A stretch of DNA of 36,282 bases from a virus: the IMG/VR virus record IMGVR_UViG_3300025701_000028, positions 1 through 36,282 of that record; one strand, written 5' to 3'. Shown one piece after another: positions 20,930-28,763 of the stretch. A program made the translations under genes and the position numbers. Position 1 is the first letter of the stretch, and each line of letters starts with the position of its first letter. The notes under the pieces were generated by a model. It saw only the letters and a program-made list of their open reading frames with translations. It made no database searches and was not told the DNA's origin.

Positions 20930-21653
20930 AAAGATTACATTTATTGCAGATTCTTATGCAGTGGATCCAAAAGACAACGAGACTGATCCAGGGCCAATCG
21001 GAAAGACGATCCCCGAGTGGTATCGCAATGCAGACAGATACTACAAAGACCCCTCTGGTCAGAATTATAAAGACCAGCAAGGTAACAATATCCATAGCTG
21101 GAAGTCTTGTCCTGTGGTCTATGACGGCATGGACTCTGGTTATGCATTTAAGACCCCATGTGACCTAAAGTTTACCAGGGATGATAGCGGAGTCCCCCAT
21201 GTAGAGATTCTTGACAGCAGGTTCCCAAACTTTGTTCAGGAGCGTCCCCCTATGCCTGGATTCCAGGTGCCGTGGGGCTACGACGCTTTTCATTTTGCTT
21301 GGTACGGAGAGTGGGCGGTAAAGCTCCCAAAGGGGTATAGCGCACTATACGTACAGCCAATCAATAGATATGAGCTACCGTTTGAAACAACTAGCGGCTT
21401 TATTGACAGTGATGTTGTAAACCTATTCGGAACTGTCCCATTCTTCTTGGCAAAAGATTTCGAGGGCATTCTTCCAAAGGGCACTCCATTCCTACAAATC
21501 ATTCCGTTCAAAAGAGAGAACTGGGACTCCGAGTACGAGTACCCAGATCAGATGAAAATTTATAATGACAATATGGAAAACATTAAGAAATACAGAACAT
21601 CAAAAGGCGGGGTATATCTTAATGAGGTTTGGGAGAGAAGGAAGTATAACTAA
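20919..21653 (+). CDS. Unknown protein in the oxygenase cluster, second of pair (244 aa)
   Basis: It shares with its neighbour a SCPVVYDGMDSGYAFKTP (compare CFPMSLVNRLGWGIS) and an ILPKGTPFLQIIPFKRENW motif (compare IPAGTPVAAIMP), so the two are probably paralogues. Its start overlaps the previous stop by 11 bases, which suggests coupled expression. No iron-ligand triad is present. The C terminus is polar and rich in Tyr, Asn and Glu. Function unknown; its place between oxygenases suggests a shared pathway. Confidence 0.55.
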   Translation: MSSKKITFIADSYAVDPKDNETDPGPIGKTIPEWYRNADRYYKDPSGQNYKDQQGNNIHSWKSCPVVYDGMDSGYAFKTPCDLKFTRDDSGVPHVEILDSRFPNFVQERPPMPGFQVPWGYDAFHFAWYGEWAVKLPKGYSALYVQPINRYELPFETTSGFIDSDVVNLFGTVPFFLAKDFEGILPKGTPFLQIIPFKRENWDSEYEYPDQMKIYNDNMENIKKYRTSKGGVYLNEVWERRKYN

Positions 21654-21672
21654 TTATATCCATGGGATATGT

Positions 21673-21678
21673 TAAAAT
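21673..21678 (+). promoter_or_regulatory. Extended -10 promoter, leaderless
   Basis: TGTTAAAAT with -10 at 21673-21678, exactly 6 bases before the ATG at 21685, giving an internal promoter within the cluster. Confidence 0.7.
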
Positions 21679-21684
21679 AGACTT

Positions 21685-22401
21685 ATGACAAATCATCAAG
21701 AAGCACACGAAGGCGCAAACCTATATGAAAGCGATTTCTATAGAGGTCCAGACCCATACTCCATTACGCCATCTGGTTATTTTGGTAATTCTGCGGACAA
21801 TATTGTAGAAATTGAAAACTTCCTTACCCCAGAAGAAATCTCATACCTGAAGAACTTCATGAAAACTAATACCCACTGGGACTATACAGAAGATCAGTAT
21901 AACGATGAGGGGGTTCAGATCTATGATGCCTCTTATTGGAAAGATCGGGTAGCTACCTGGAATACTCTGACAGAAGCTAACCCAGAAGTTCTTGTGGTAA
22001 TTTCTAACGCAGTAGCCAGATTTAAGCCAATTGTCGAAAAGTTTTTTAACGTAACAGCTTTCCCAACTAAGCCAGCCTTGGTCCGTTGGACACCAGGGAC
22101 TCTTCAAAATCCACATGCAGATAAAGAGCTGCACCTAGGCGACGACGCAGGAAAGCCTAATGCTTTCCCTTGGTATGACCTAGCAGGATTATTCTACCTA
22201 AATGATGAGTATGAAGGCGGAGAGCTCTTTTTCCCAAATCAGGGGATTCAGTTTAAGCCAAAAGTAGGTGCCGCATACTTTTTCCCAGGGGACATGAACT
22301 ATATACACGGCATTACAGAGATTACCTCTGGTGAAAGATATACTGTTCCATTCTTCTGGACAATTACAGAGCTAGGAGAGTTTGATGCCAAATATAGTTA
22401 G
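21685..22401 (+). CDS. 2OG-Fe(II) oxygenase 3 (238 aa)
   Basis: Iron ligands are H144-A-D146 and H208, with R218 for 2-oxoglutarate; the signature is YLNDEYEGGELFFPNQG at 171-187 and the motif ITSGERYTVPFFW at 213-225. The N-terminal half has an FLTPEEISYLKNFM helix (47-60), common in prolyl-hydroxylase-like proteins where it precedes the core. It belongs to the Arg-type subgroup. Leaderless start; its stop lies 17 bases inside the next gene. Confidence 0.85.
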   Translation: MTNHQEAHEGANLYESDFYRGPDPYSITPSGYFGNSADNIVEIENFLTPEEISYLKNFMKTNTHWDYTEDQYNDEGVQIYDASYWKDRVATWNTLTEANPEVLVVISNAVARFKPIVEKFFNVTAFPTKPALVRWTPGTLQNPHADKELHLGDDAGKPNAFPWYDLAGLFYLNDEYEGGELFFPNQGIQFKPKVGAAYFFPGDMNYIHGITEITSGERYTVPFFWTITELGEFDAKYS

Positions 22402-23335
22402 AGGTGGAACTGGTTGGGGCCAGGACCCAGTGTCTCCAGAGATCTTGGACTCAGTAAAGTTTGAAGAGTTTTACCCAAAGATTCATGTGTATAAAAACTT
22501 GTTGCCAAGTGCTGAGAGGCTAGTAGAGATTCTTAAAGAGTCTGGACAAGACAGGGCAGCATCTTATTACTTTAACATGTGGGATAAGTGGCATGTATTC
22601 GGAGAAACAATTGGTGGGATAAACTTTAATCCAATTTACGAAGACCTTGTAGATGAAGAAAAGAAGGCAGCAGAAGAAGTTATTGTTAGAGAGCTGAATA
22701 ATGCTTTTGCAACCGCAACGCAACACTACATGAGGTACAACAATGTAACTAAGGGCGATGACTGGACAACCATGGGGCCATCAATTTGCAAGTATGATTC
22801 CGAGATGGAGCATTGTGGAATTGACTACCTTAGCATGAAATACCACACAGACTATGACTTTATTCGTGGAGATGAGCCTGGAGACAAGTTCGCTATTACT
22901 TGTACGATGTATCTTAATGATGACTATGAGGGCGGAGAAATGTGGTTTAACTTAAGCGGAAGTGCCGCAGACTCGTTTGGAGAGATCCCACTAAAAGACT
23001 CTGAGATCAATATCTACAAGCCACAAGCTGGTGACGTTTTGGTTTTCCCATCGGGACATCCAGACGTGCTTTCCGAAGATAGTACGTACTTTCACGGGGT
23101 AAGTAGGACTTGGAAGTCAGAGGAGAACCCCTCTAACAAATACTTTATTAGGTCATATTACCTAATCCCGTTTGAGGGAACTCCAGAGTGGTTAGCAGGA
23201 CAAGACAAGTATGGAGAAGAGGTCTGGGAGAAGATGGAGACCGAGAGAATTAAGTCAAGGGTAAAGACCCACCAAGAACTTCAAATTCTGAAAACGAGGA
23301 CATCTGCCAGCGATAAGGAGTGCGGTCTATACTGA
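22385..23335 (+). CDS. 2OG-Fe(II) oxygenase 4, extended form (316 aa)
   Basis: Longer than most members. Ligands are H154-T-D156 and H237; the signature is MYLNDDYEGGEMWF at 175-188. A large insert (residues 189-212) separates the strands, and the 2-oxoglutarate anchor appears to be K252, 15 rather than 10 residues after the His. The C terminus adds about 50 charged residues (EEVWEKMETERIKSRVKTH). I chose the ATG at 22385 since AGGAG lies 6 bases before it. Its TGA overlaps the next ATG. A close relative of oxygenase 5. Confidence 0.8.
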   Translation: MPNIVRGGTGWGQDPVSPEILDSVKFEEFYPKIHVYKNLLPSAERLVEILKESGQDRAASYYFNMWDKWHVFGETIGGINFNPIYEDLVDEEKKAAEEVIVRELNNAFATATQHYMRYNNVTKGDDWTTMGPSICKYDSEMEHCGIDYLSMKYHTDYDFIRGDEPGDKFAITCTMYLNDDYEGGEMWFNLSGSAADSFGEIPLKDSEINIYKPQAGDVLVFPSGHPDVLSEDSTYFHGVSRTWKSEENPSNKYFIRSYYLIPFEGTPEWLAGQDKYGEEVWEKMETERIKSRVKTHQELQILKTRTSASDKECGLY

Positions 23336-24249
23336 TGTCAGAGCTAGAGTACTATGATTTAGAAGGTGCACCCATGGTTAGGGTGTACAAAAATCTGCTA
23401 CCTAGCATAGATAGAATTCACGAGGTTCTAATTGATTCAGAGAAGAACCCCGAAAAGTACAGCAGGTTTGGTGGATGGAGACAGTGGAACAACTTAGGAA
23501 CTCAGGTTCCAGCTGGTCTTGGCGGATATTCTAAAGAATACGTTGGAAAAGATACATCATTTTTTTGGCCTGATTTAATAAGTTCAGATCTTCATAAAGA
23601 AGAGGTATCGCTATTGTCTGAGATGTATGATGCCTATTTTATAAGTCTTGAACACTATTCCAAAAGTCATGGTTTAGATTATGGACTGGAGACTTTTCCA
23701 GATGGCCCAGCCTTCTATAAGTATGATCATTCTCTCCAAGCACCTACCCCAAATACTCCAGAATTCCATATGAACTACCATACCGACTTTGCATTTTCGC
23801 TGAAGGGTAACCCAGGGAAAAAGTCAATTACCACAACGACTATGTATTTAAATGACAACTATCTGGGCGGAGAAGTCGTGTATAATATAGAGCCAAGACT
23901 AGCTAGGCCATACTACAAGAGGTCAGAGCAGTTTGCCAAAGATGAGTCTTACTATTCTGGAAGGGTTGTTCTTACTCCAGAAAAAGGAGACGTCGTTGTT
24001 TTTCCATCTGGAAATCCAGAATATCTTTCAGAAAACGGCTACTACTTTCACTGTGTAAATAGGGTCCAGGGAGGGGATAAATACTTTGTTAGCTTTTTTA
24101 ACTCGTACCTGTATCATGGATCAGAAGAGTACCAGGCTGGAGTAGAAGAATACGGAGAAGATTTATGGACATGGCTAGAACAAAGACGAACATTCCAAGC
24201 AGGATTTAGAAAGAAAGCGGTATCATTAAATGACCCAGGAAAAGAATAG
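23335..24249 (+). CDS. 2OG-Fe(II) oxygenase 5, extended form (304 aa)
   Basis: A paralogue of oxygenase 4 with the same overall layout (VYKNLLPS near the N terminus, insert in the core, charged C terminus). Ligands are H149-T-D151 and H239, and K249 stands 10 residues later; the signature is MYLNDNYLGGEVVYN. It begins at the ATG overlapping the previous TGA; AAGGAG lies 14 bases upstream, so start coupling rather than spacing probably drives it. The core insert (YYKRSEQFAKDESYYSGR) is basic and tyrosine-rich. Confidence 0.8.
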   Translation: MSELEYYDLEGAPMVRVYKNLLPSIDRIHEVLIDSEKNPEKYSRFGGWRQWNNLGTQVPAGLGGYSKEYVGKDTSFFWPDLISSDLHKEEVSLLSEMYDAYFISLEHYSKSHGLDYGLETFPDGPAFYKYDHSLQAPTPNTPEFHMNYHTDFAFSLKGNPGKKSITTTTMYLNDNYLGGEVVYNIEPRLARPYYKRSEQFAKDESYYSGRVVLTPEKGDVVVFPSGNPEYLSENGYYFHCVNRVQGGDKYFVSFFNSYLYHGSEEYQAGVEEYGEDLWTWLEQRRTFQAGFRKKAVSLNDPGKE

Positions 24250-24880
24250 CATCCCAAAACTAGAATCAAAGTCTTTTGTATTTTTTAAAGACGAAGTTAT
24301 CACTAACGGCAAAGGACAGCTAGGAGTAGAGAGAAACAGGATTGTAGAGATTCCTGGATTCGTCTCTGAAGAGATGTCAAAGTCTCTGGTTGAATACTTT
24401 AAGAAAGAAGACAGATGGGGAGAGACGGCTTTTAATGGATCTCACGGCGCCCCCGTAGAAGCTGGAAGTTCAAAGCCATCTGACTTTGGGCTAGAAGACG
24501 CTGTCTTTATGACTATAAACTCAAAGCTACAAGAGGCTGTATCGGCTGTTTATGGCAAATTTATAACGCCATCATCCATACATGCTCAAAAGTGGGACGT
24601 AGGGTCTTCCGCAAATCCTCACTCAGACAACTCTGACTTCGAGGGGAATCCAACAGAAGGATTTGAAAACCTAAAGTATGTTGGAATACTTTACCTTAAC
24701 GACGACTATGAAGGTGGAGATCTTTTCTTCCCAGAGCATGATATATCCATACACCCGAACCCAGGGTCAATGTATATATTTAGTGGCGGTGTAGAAAACA
24801 TTCACGGTGTTACAGAAATTACTTCTGGCACCAGATACTCAATAGTCTCTTTTTGGGATGTTGCGAAAGGGGGCCAGTAA
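24230..24880 (+). CDS. 2OG-Fe(II) oxygenase 6 (216 aa)
   Basis: A compact Arg-type member: H131-S-D133, H192, R202; YLNDDYEGGDLFFPEHD at 155-171; then ITSGTRYSIVSFW. GGE is replaced by GGD. The N terminus RNRIVEIPGFVSEEMSKSL corresponds to the FLTxEE helix region of oxygenase 3. It starts 20 bases inside oxygenase 5 and probably depends on coupling. All ligands are intact. Confidence 0.85.
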   Translation: MTQEKNSIPKLESKSFVFFKDEVITNGKGQLGVERNRIVEIPGFVSEEMSKSLVEYFKKEDRWGETAFNGSHGAPVEAGSSKPSDFGLEDAVFMTINSKLQEAVSAVYGKFITPSSIHAQKWDVGSSANPHSDNSDFEGNPTEGFENLKYVGILYLNDDYEGGDLFFPEHDISIHPNPGSMYIFSGGVENIHGVTEITSGTRYSIVSFWDVAKGGQ

Positions 24881-24881
24881 T

Positions 24882-26165
24882 ATGGTCTGGAACCCAGCAT
24901 CTGATAACTTTAACATGTATTCTGGATTAGTGGCCGAGGCTCCAGAGTTTATCGGAGAGTCTCAGGCGTCCGATGTAATTAAGTTTTTTGATAAGCAAGA
25001 CACATCTTGTGCCCTGCATCCTCACACTCACCACACCCCAAATAACGAAGACGTCTCTGATAATTTTTCGTGGGATAAAGAGTGTATTAATCTGCAGGGA
25101 AGCCCCTCATCTGAAATTGATAAATCAAAGCTCGATAACATATTTGGAATCTCGGGTCTTATAAAGCAAATGCAAGACGCTGTAGCCAGGAGTACAAATG
25201 AAGATGTTGAGTTAGCAAAGGTTGTCTTTCATAAATACACTCCAAACTCTTCTGGCCCAGAGCATATCGATGTATGGCCACAGGCTTCTTTACTTTACCT
25301 TAATGATGACTACGAAGGCGGCGAGTTATATTTTCCTAATCAAGATTTAGAGATTTCTCCAAAAGGTAGGTCTCTTCTAATCTTCAATGGCGGGGGAGAC
25401 AACATGCATGGTGTTAAGAGAATTAGCTCTGGATATCGGTATGTTCTTGTAGCATTCTGGGAGTTTAGGGATAAAGCTAATTTGCAAAATTTTTGGGATA
25501 AAGAGAATAAAGAAGTTGACGAGAACAATGCCGTAGTGTCTAAAGAAGTTTCCAGGCTGAGATCTTACAACGAAAGTTCTACAGTCCTTTACGCCCATAG
25601 ATTTCCAATATTTGAAATTCAGTCATTTGTTTCAAGCACTGAGGCCGAGAGATTAGAAGACTATCTTTCTATAAACGATTCCCGCGACGAGTGCTGGGGA
25701 CCCATATGCTTTAGAGAGTACTGGGAGGCTATTGGAGGATCTTCAGACAAGTGGCCACAGCTTGTTCCAGGAATAGAAAAAGATACAATAAGCAAGTTGA
25801 GTAAAAAAATTAAAGATGCGGTAGAGTTCTTCCTAGATGGAGAGCAAGTGGAGTTCTCTAAGATGAAGGGGCACGAGCACCCAGAGGGTGCCTCAAGTCC
25901 ACCACATGGACATGGCCCAGCCAGAGCGGTAGCAATTCTGGCATTAAATGACAGCTATGAAGGTGGCGAGGTTACAATACCCATGTATGGAATTTCCCTC
26001 AAGCTAGACCTGGGGTCTTTGTATATTTTCCGTGAAGGCGACGATGTACCCAATGGCGTTGCTAAGGTTATTTCTGGTACTAGGCATATCATCATGTCTC
26101 ACTGGCAGCCAGTAGGTCATCCGTATAATTCTGCAGGGGCCTCTGAGCGAAATTTCCTGGTATAA
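24882..26165 (+). CDS. Tandem 2OG oxygenase with degenerate second domain (427 aa)
   Basis: A fusion of two oxygenase domains. Domain 1 (1-195) is complete: H128-I-D130, H176, R186, YLNDDYEGGELYFPNQD. Domain 2 (about 235-412) keeps the fold signature (LALNDSYEGGEVTIPMYG) and R401, but the HxD is H342-G-H344 and the distal His is Asn391, so iron binding is probably lost. It may be a substrate-binding or regulatory pseudo-domain, as in other enzyme families with inactive copies. I prefer the ATG at 24882, with an AAAGGGGG ribosome site, over an upstream ATG at 24858. Confidence 0.85.
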   Translation: MVWNPASDNFNMYSGLVAEAPEFIGESQASDVIKFFDKQDTSCALHPHTHHTPNNEDVSDNFSWDKECINLQGSPSSEIDKSKLDNIFGISGLIKQMQDAVARSTNEDVELAKVVFHKYTPNSSGPEHIDVWPQASLLYLNDDYEGGELYFPNQDLEISPKGRSLLIFNGGGDNMHGVKRISSGYRYVLVAFWEFRDKANLQNFWDKENKEVDENNAVVSKEVSRLRSYNESSTVLYAHRFPIFEIQSFVSSTEAERLEDYLSINDSRDECWGPICFREYWEAIGGSSDKWPQLVPGIEKDTISKLSKKIKDAVEFFLDGEQVEFSKMKGHEHPEGASSPPHGHGPARAVAILALNDSYEGGEVTIPMYGISLKLDLGSLYIFREGDDVPNGVAKVISGTRHIIMSHWQPVGHPYNSAGASERNFLV

Positions 26166-26198
26166 TATTATATAAAGAATCTAGGAGATTGTTAAGAT

Positions 26199-26927
26199 AT
26201 GGAAATTAAAGTTAGCCACCACGAGAAGATCGTAGAGATTAAGTCGTTTTTAGATAGGCAGTACTGCCTTGACGTCATTGAATTCCTAGATGGAAATGAT
26301 GACGACGGTGATAACTGGAATCCAATTTGCTTCCCAAGTGTGCTTGGCGTAAATGTTGGCGAGCCAAAATCTACAGACAAAATTTCTGTAGAAGATATGG
26401 GCAAGATTAGAGACAAGATGCATAAGGCAGTAGAGGATGTCATCGGTAGGCCAGTGAAGAATATGACAATGAGTGGTCATAAGTATCCTACTGGATCATG
26501 GGCAGCCCCACACTCAGATAGCTCAGAGCTAGACGGAACCCCAAATGCTTGGCAAATGAACAAGTATGCCTGCATCCTTTATCTGAATGATAATTACACT
26601 GGCGGAGAGATTTATTTCCCACAGCACAATATCGATATTGCCCCAGGTCCAGGCAGCTTGGTAGTATTCGAGGGCAGCCACGAATTCCTCCATGGAGTAA
26701 GGGAAATCACAAGCGGCGACAGGTTTACAATACTAGCTTTTTGGGATAACGAAGAAGCAGTATATGACAAGGAATTTTTAGAGCAAAAGGTTGATGAGCA
26801 AAGAACAGCTTTGGACTATGTAGAAAGTAGCCATGACTATGGTCAGTACAATGGAAGAACTTTTGGTAAGCAGAATCCAGAAGATCTATATGGAGTAATG
26901 GGCGAAGAGTCTAAAACACAAAGGTAG
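26199..26927 (+). CDS. 2OG-Fe(II) oxygenase 8 (242 aa)
   Basis: Arg-type: H105-S-D107, H165, R175; YLNDNYTGGEIYFPQHN at 128-144; ITSGDRFTILAFW at 170-182. The C-terminal 55 residues (EQKVDEQRTALDYVESSHD and on) form an extra charged tail. It has AGGAG about 14 bases before the ATG and an extended -10 (TGGTATAAT) overlapping the end of the upstream gene. It is convergent with oxygenase 9: the two coding ends overlap by 17 bases, with no terminator between. Confidence 0.85.
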   Translation: MEIKVSHHEKIVEIKSFLDRQYCLDVIEFLDGNDDDGDNWNPICFPSVLGVNVGEPKSTDKISVEDMGKIRDKMHKAVEDVIGRPVKNMTMSGHKYPTGSWAAPHSDSSELDGTPNAWQMNKYACILYLNDNYTGGEIYFPQHNIDIAPGPGSLVVFEGSHEFLHGVREITSGDRFTILAFWDNEEAVYDKEFLEQKVDEQRTALDYVESSHDYGQYNGRTFGKQNPEDLYGVMGEESKTQR

Positions 26928-27546
26928 GCAATGCATATCTGGGTATTCCAGGACCTGGTGCCTTCACTCCGTGAAGATATTGATCGTCACCAGGAAATAT
27001 CATTAAAGATTTTGCGGGCGGTCTTACTTCCAGTCCTAGCTTTGGAAAGAACAGCTCTCCCTCAGAGTAGTCGTCGTTAATATATCCAATCGCCGCATAG
27101 GAGATGGATGGGTCACCCTTTTGATCCACATGTTCAACAAGCGGGCTACCCTCGTACTGTCTTTGAATTGTGTTCATTCTTCCAGTAATTAGTTTATAGT
27201 CAAATCCAAAAATAATTTCAATTTTCATCGAAAGCCTTGCAGTAATATCTTCTGGAATCGAGATGGCCTTATCGTACCAGTCATCAGTAAATTCCATCAA
27301 CCCTTCCTTAATGAGGTTGTCTAGATCATCCCTTCCATACTTTTTGCCAGCAAGATCTATTTGACTTTGTAGGTAGTCGTGCTCCCAGTCTGCCTGGCTA
27401 GCGTTATTTATAATGTCTAATACTGGGGCCAAGTCTTCATCAGAAAACACGTCGTATACCAAAAAGACAAAGTCTTCTAGCTCTTCAAACCTATACCCCA
27501 GTTTATGAAGTCTGTTTCGTAAAAGATCTTTGTGGTTAGTATTCAA
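26911..27546 (-). CDS. 2OG-Fe(II) oxygenase 9, inverted (211 aa)
   Basis: Encoded on the minus strand. Ligands are H139-V-D141 and H192, with R203; the signature is YINDDYSEGELFFPKLG (GGE becomes EGE). The N terminus has FRFEELED and FSDEDLAPVLDII. It is closely related to oxygenase 10, with which it overlaps by 11 bases, so both arose by duplication. The C terminus, IPRYALPTFVF, lacks the tail of other members. Confidence 0.85.
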   Translation of the reverse strand: MNTNHKDLLRNRLHKLGYRFEELEDFVFLVYDVFSDEDLAPVLDIINNASQADWEHDYLQSQIDLAGKKYGRDDLDNLIKEGLMEFTDDWYDKAISIPEDITARLSMKIEIIFGFDYKLITGRMNTIQRQYEGSPLVEHVDQKGDPSISYAAIGYINDDYSEGELFFPKLGLEVRPPAKSLMIFPGDDQYLHGVKAPGPGIPRYALPTFVF

Positions 27547-28174
27547 CTTTACGCTTTCTTACAAATGATGGCAAGACATATCGAAGTGGTCCATCCCCAG
27601 GAGGCTTGACCCCATGCAGGTAATCCTCCCCGCTAGGAAAGATTATGAGAGACTTCGCTGGTGGTACAATTTCCAGACCAAGCCTACCAAAGAAAAGTTC
27701 CCCATCCTTATAGTCATCATTGATGTACATAATTACTGCATACTCAATCATCGGGTCTGAGTGGTTGTCTACATGCTCGATTAGTGGGGCGTCTTTGTAC
27801 TGCCTTTGAATTGTGCCGATTCCATCAAAAGCAATGTCCTCGTCAAAAGCTATGACTTCCTGTATTCTTTCAGATATTGGTCCAGATATGTCGTAAGAAA
27901 GTCCGAGGTTCTTGTCAATCCAGTGAGTAGTTATCTCAATGAGACCCTCCTCGACTAGGTTATCTATATCGGTTCTTCCATACTTTCTTTCAGCTAGATC
28001 TTTTACTCCCTGCATATAGTGTGTTGTCCAGTCTTCTTCGCTGGCACCATTTATGCAATCTTTGACCTGAGATACCTCGGAGTCTGATAAAAAGTCGGGG
28101 ATTAGGTAGACACCGCGAGCAACTTCTTTATAGTCGTATCCAAGCTGTATTAGCTGAGCCTCTAGTTTATTCAT
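27536..28174 (-). CDS. 2OG-Fe(II) oxygenase 10, inverted (212 aa)
   Basis: Ligands are H134-V-D136 and H187, with R198; the signature is YINDDYKDGELFFGRLG (DGE). Shared segments with oxygenase 9 include KYGRxDxDNL, TIQRQY, EHVD, YLHGVK and PPAKSL. First gene of an inverted two-gene unit; its ATG lies 6 bases after TATAAT (28181-28186) in TGATATAAT, so the start is leaderless. The C terminus is basic (VRKRKVEY). Confidence 0.85.
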   Translation of the reverse strand: MNKLEAQLIQLGYDYKEVARGVYLIPDFLSDSEVSQVKDCINGASEEDWTTHYMQGVKDLAERKYGRTDIDNLVEEGLIEITTHWIDKNLGLSYDISGPISERIQEVIAFDEDIAFDGIGTIQRQYKDAPLIEHVDNHSDPMIEYAVIMYINDDYKDGELFFGRLGLEIVPPAKSLIIFPSGEDYLHGVKPPGDGPLRYVLPSFVRKRKVEY

Positions 28175-28215
28175 AAGATAATTATATCATAGGCCCTATC
28201 TGCTATAATTAAGTA
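28175..28215. promoter_or_regulatory. Divergent leaderless promoters sharing one core
   Basis: Leftward TGATATAAT (-10 at 28181-28186) and rightward TGCTATAAT (-10 at 28204-28209), each 6 bases from its ATG. Each -10 sits at the other promoter's -35 position with 17 bases between, so polymerase binding at the two should be mutually exclusive. Confidence 0.7.
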
Positions 28216-28734
28216 ATGAGTGTAAACATTAGGGAAGGCCTTATCTCTAAAGAGCAGGTCGATAAGATTAAAGACGCATACAGGGATAGGCTTGTAGAGT
28301 CAAGCGACAGAGCTGGGTTCTTCGAGTCATTCGGAGATCAGATACATCCGTCAATGTTGCTTGCTATTGCCTTGTCTAAAAATGAAATAGAGCAAGAGTA
28401 CGATGTAATCTTGGATGATTATAACCTTGGAGTCGTAAAGCTTGTAGAAGGTGCCTTTAACGGTTTGCATTCAGATATGTATAATCTAGACGGCTCAGAC
28501 CACAGCGACGGCTCTGAGAGAAAAGATGAGCTAGAGTTCTCTGCTATTCTATATCTATCCACCCACGGCGTTGACTTCACTGGCGGCGAGTTGGTATTCC
28601 CACAGCATGATCTAAAAATTAATCCAGAGTCAGGAACCCTAGTATTTTTTAGGGGAGACCTTGATCATACTCATAAGGTAAGACATATCTTAAGTGGAGA
28701 GAGATATGCAATTGTCATGTTTTTTGGCAAATAA
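28216..28734 (+). CDS. 2OG-Fe(II) oxygenase 11, minimal form (172 aa)
   Basis: The smallest member. It has little more than the core: H85-S-D87, H153, R163, GGELVFPQHD at 123-132. The tyrosine of YLNDDY is present but the loop differs (ILYLSTHGVDFTGGE). The N terminus is a short helical segment (LISKEQVDKIKDAYRD). Leaderless start from the divergent promoter. It directly precedes the second Hint gene. All iron ligands are present. Confidence 0.85.
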   Translation: MSVNIREGLISKEQVDKIKDAYRDRLVESSDRAGFFESFGDQIHPSMLLAIALSKNEIEQEYDVILDDYNLGVVKLVEGAFNGLHSDMYNLDGSDHSDGSERKDELEFSAILYLSTHGVDFTGGELVFPQHDLKINPESGTLVFFRGDLDHTHKVRHILSGERYAIVMFFGK

Positions 28735-28751
28735 AATAATTACTTTTATGT

Positions 28752-28757
28752 TAAAAT
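28752..28757 (+). promoter_or_regulatory. Extended -10 promoter, leaderless
   Basis: TGTTAAAAT with -10 at 28752-28757, exactly 6 bases before the ATG at 28764. Confidence 0.7.
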
Positions 28758-28763
28758 TGTAGT

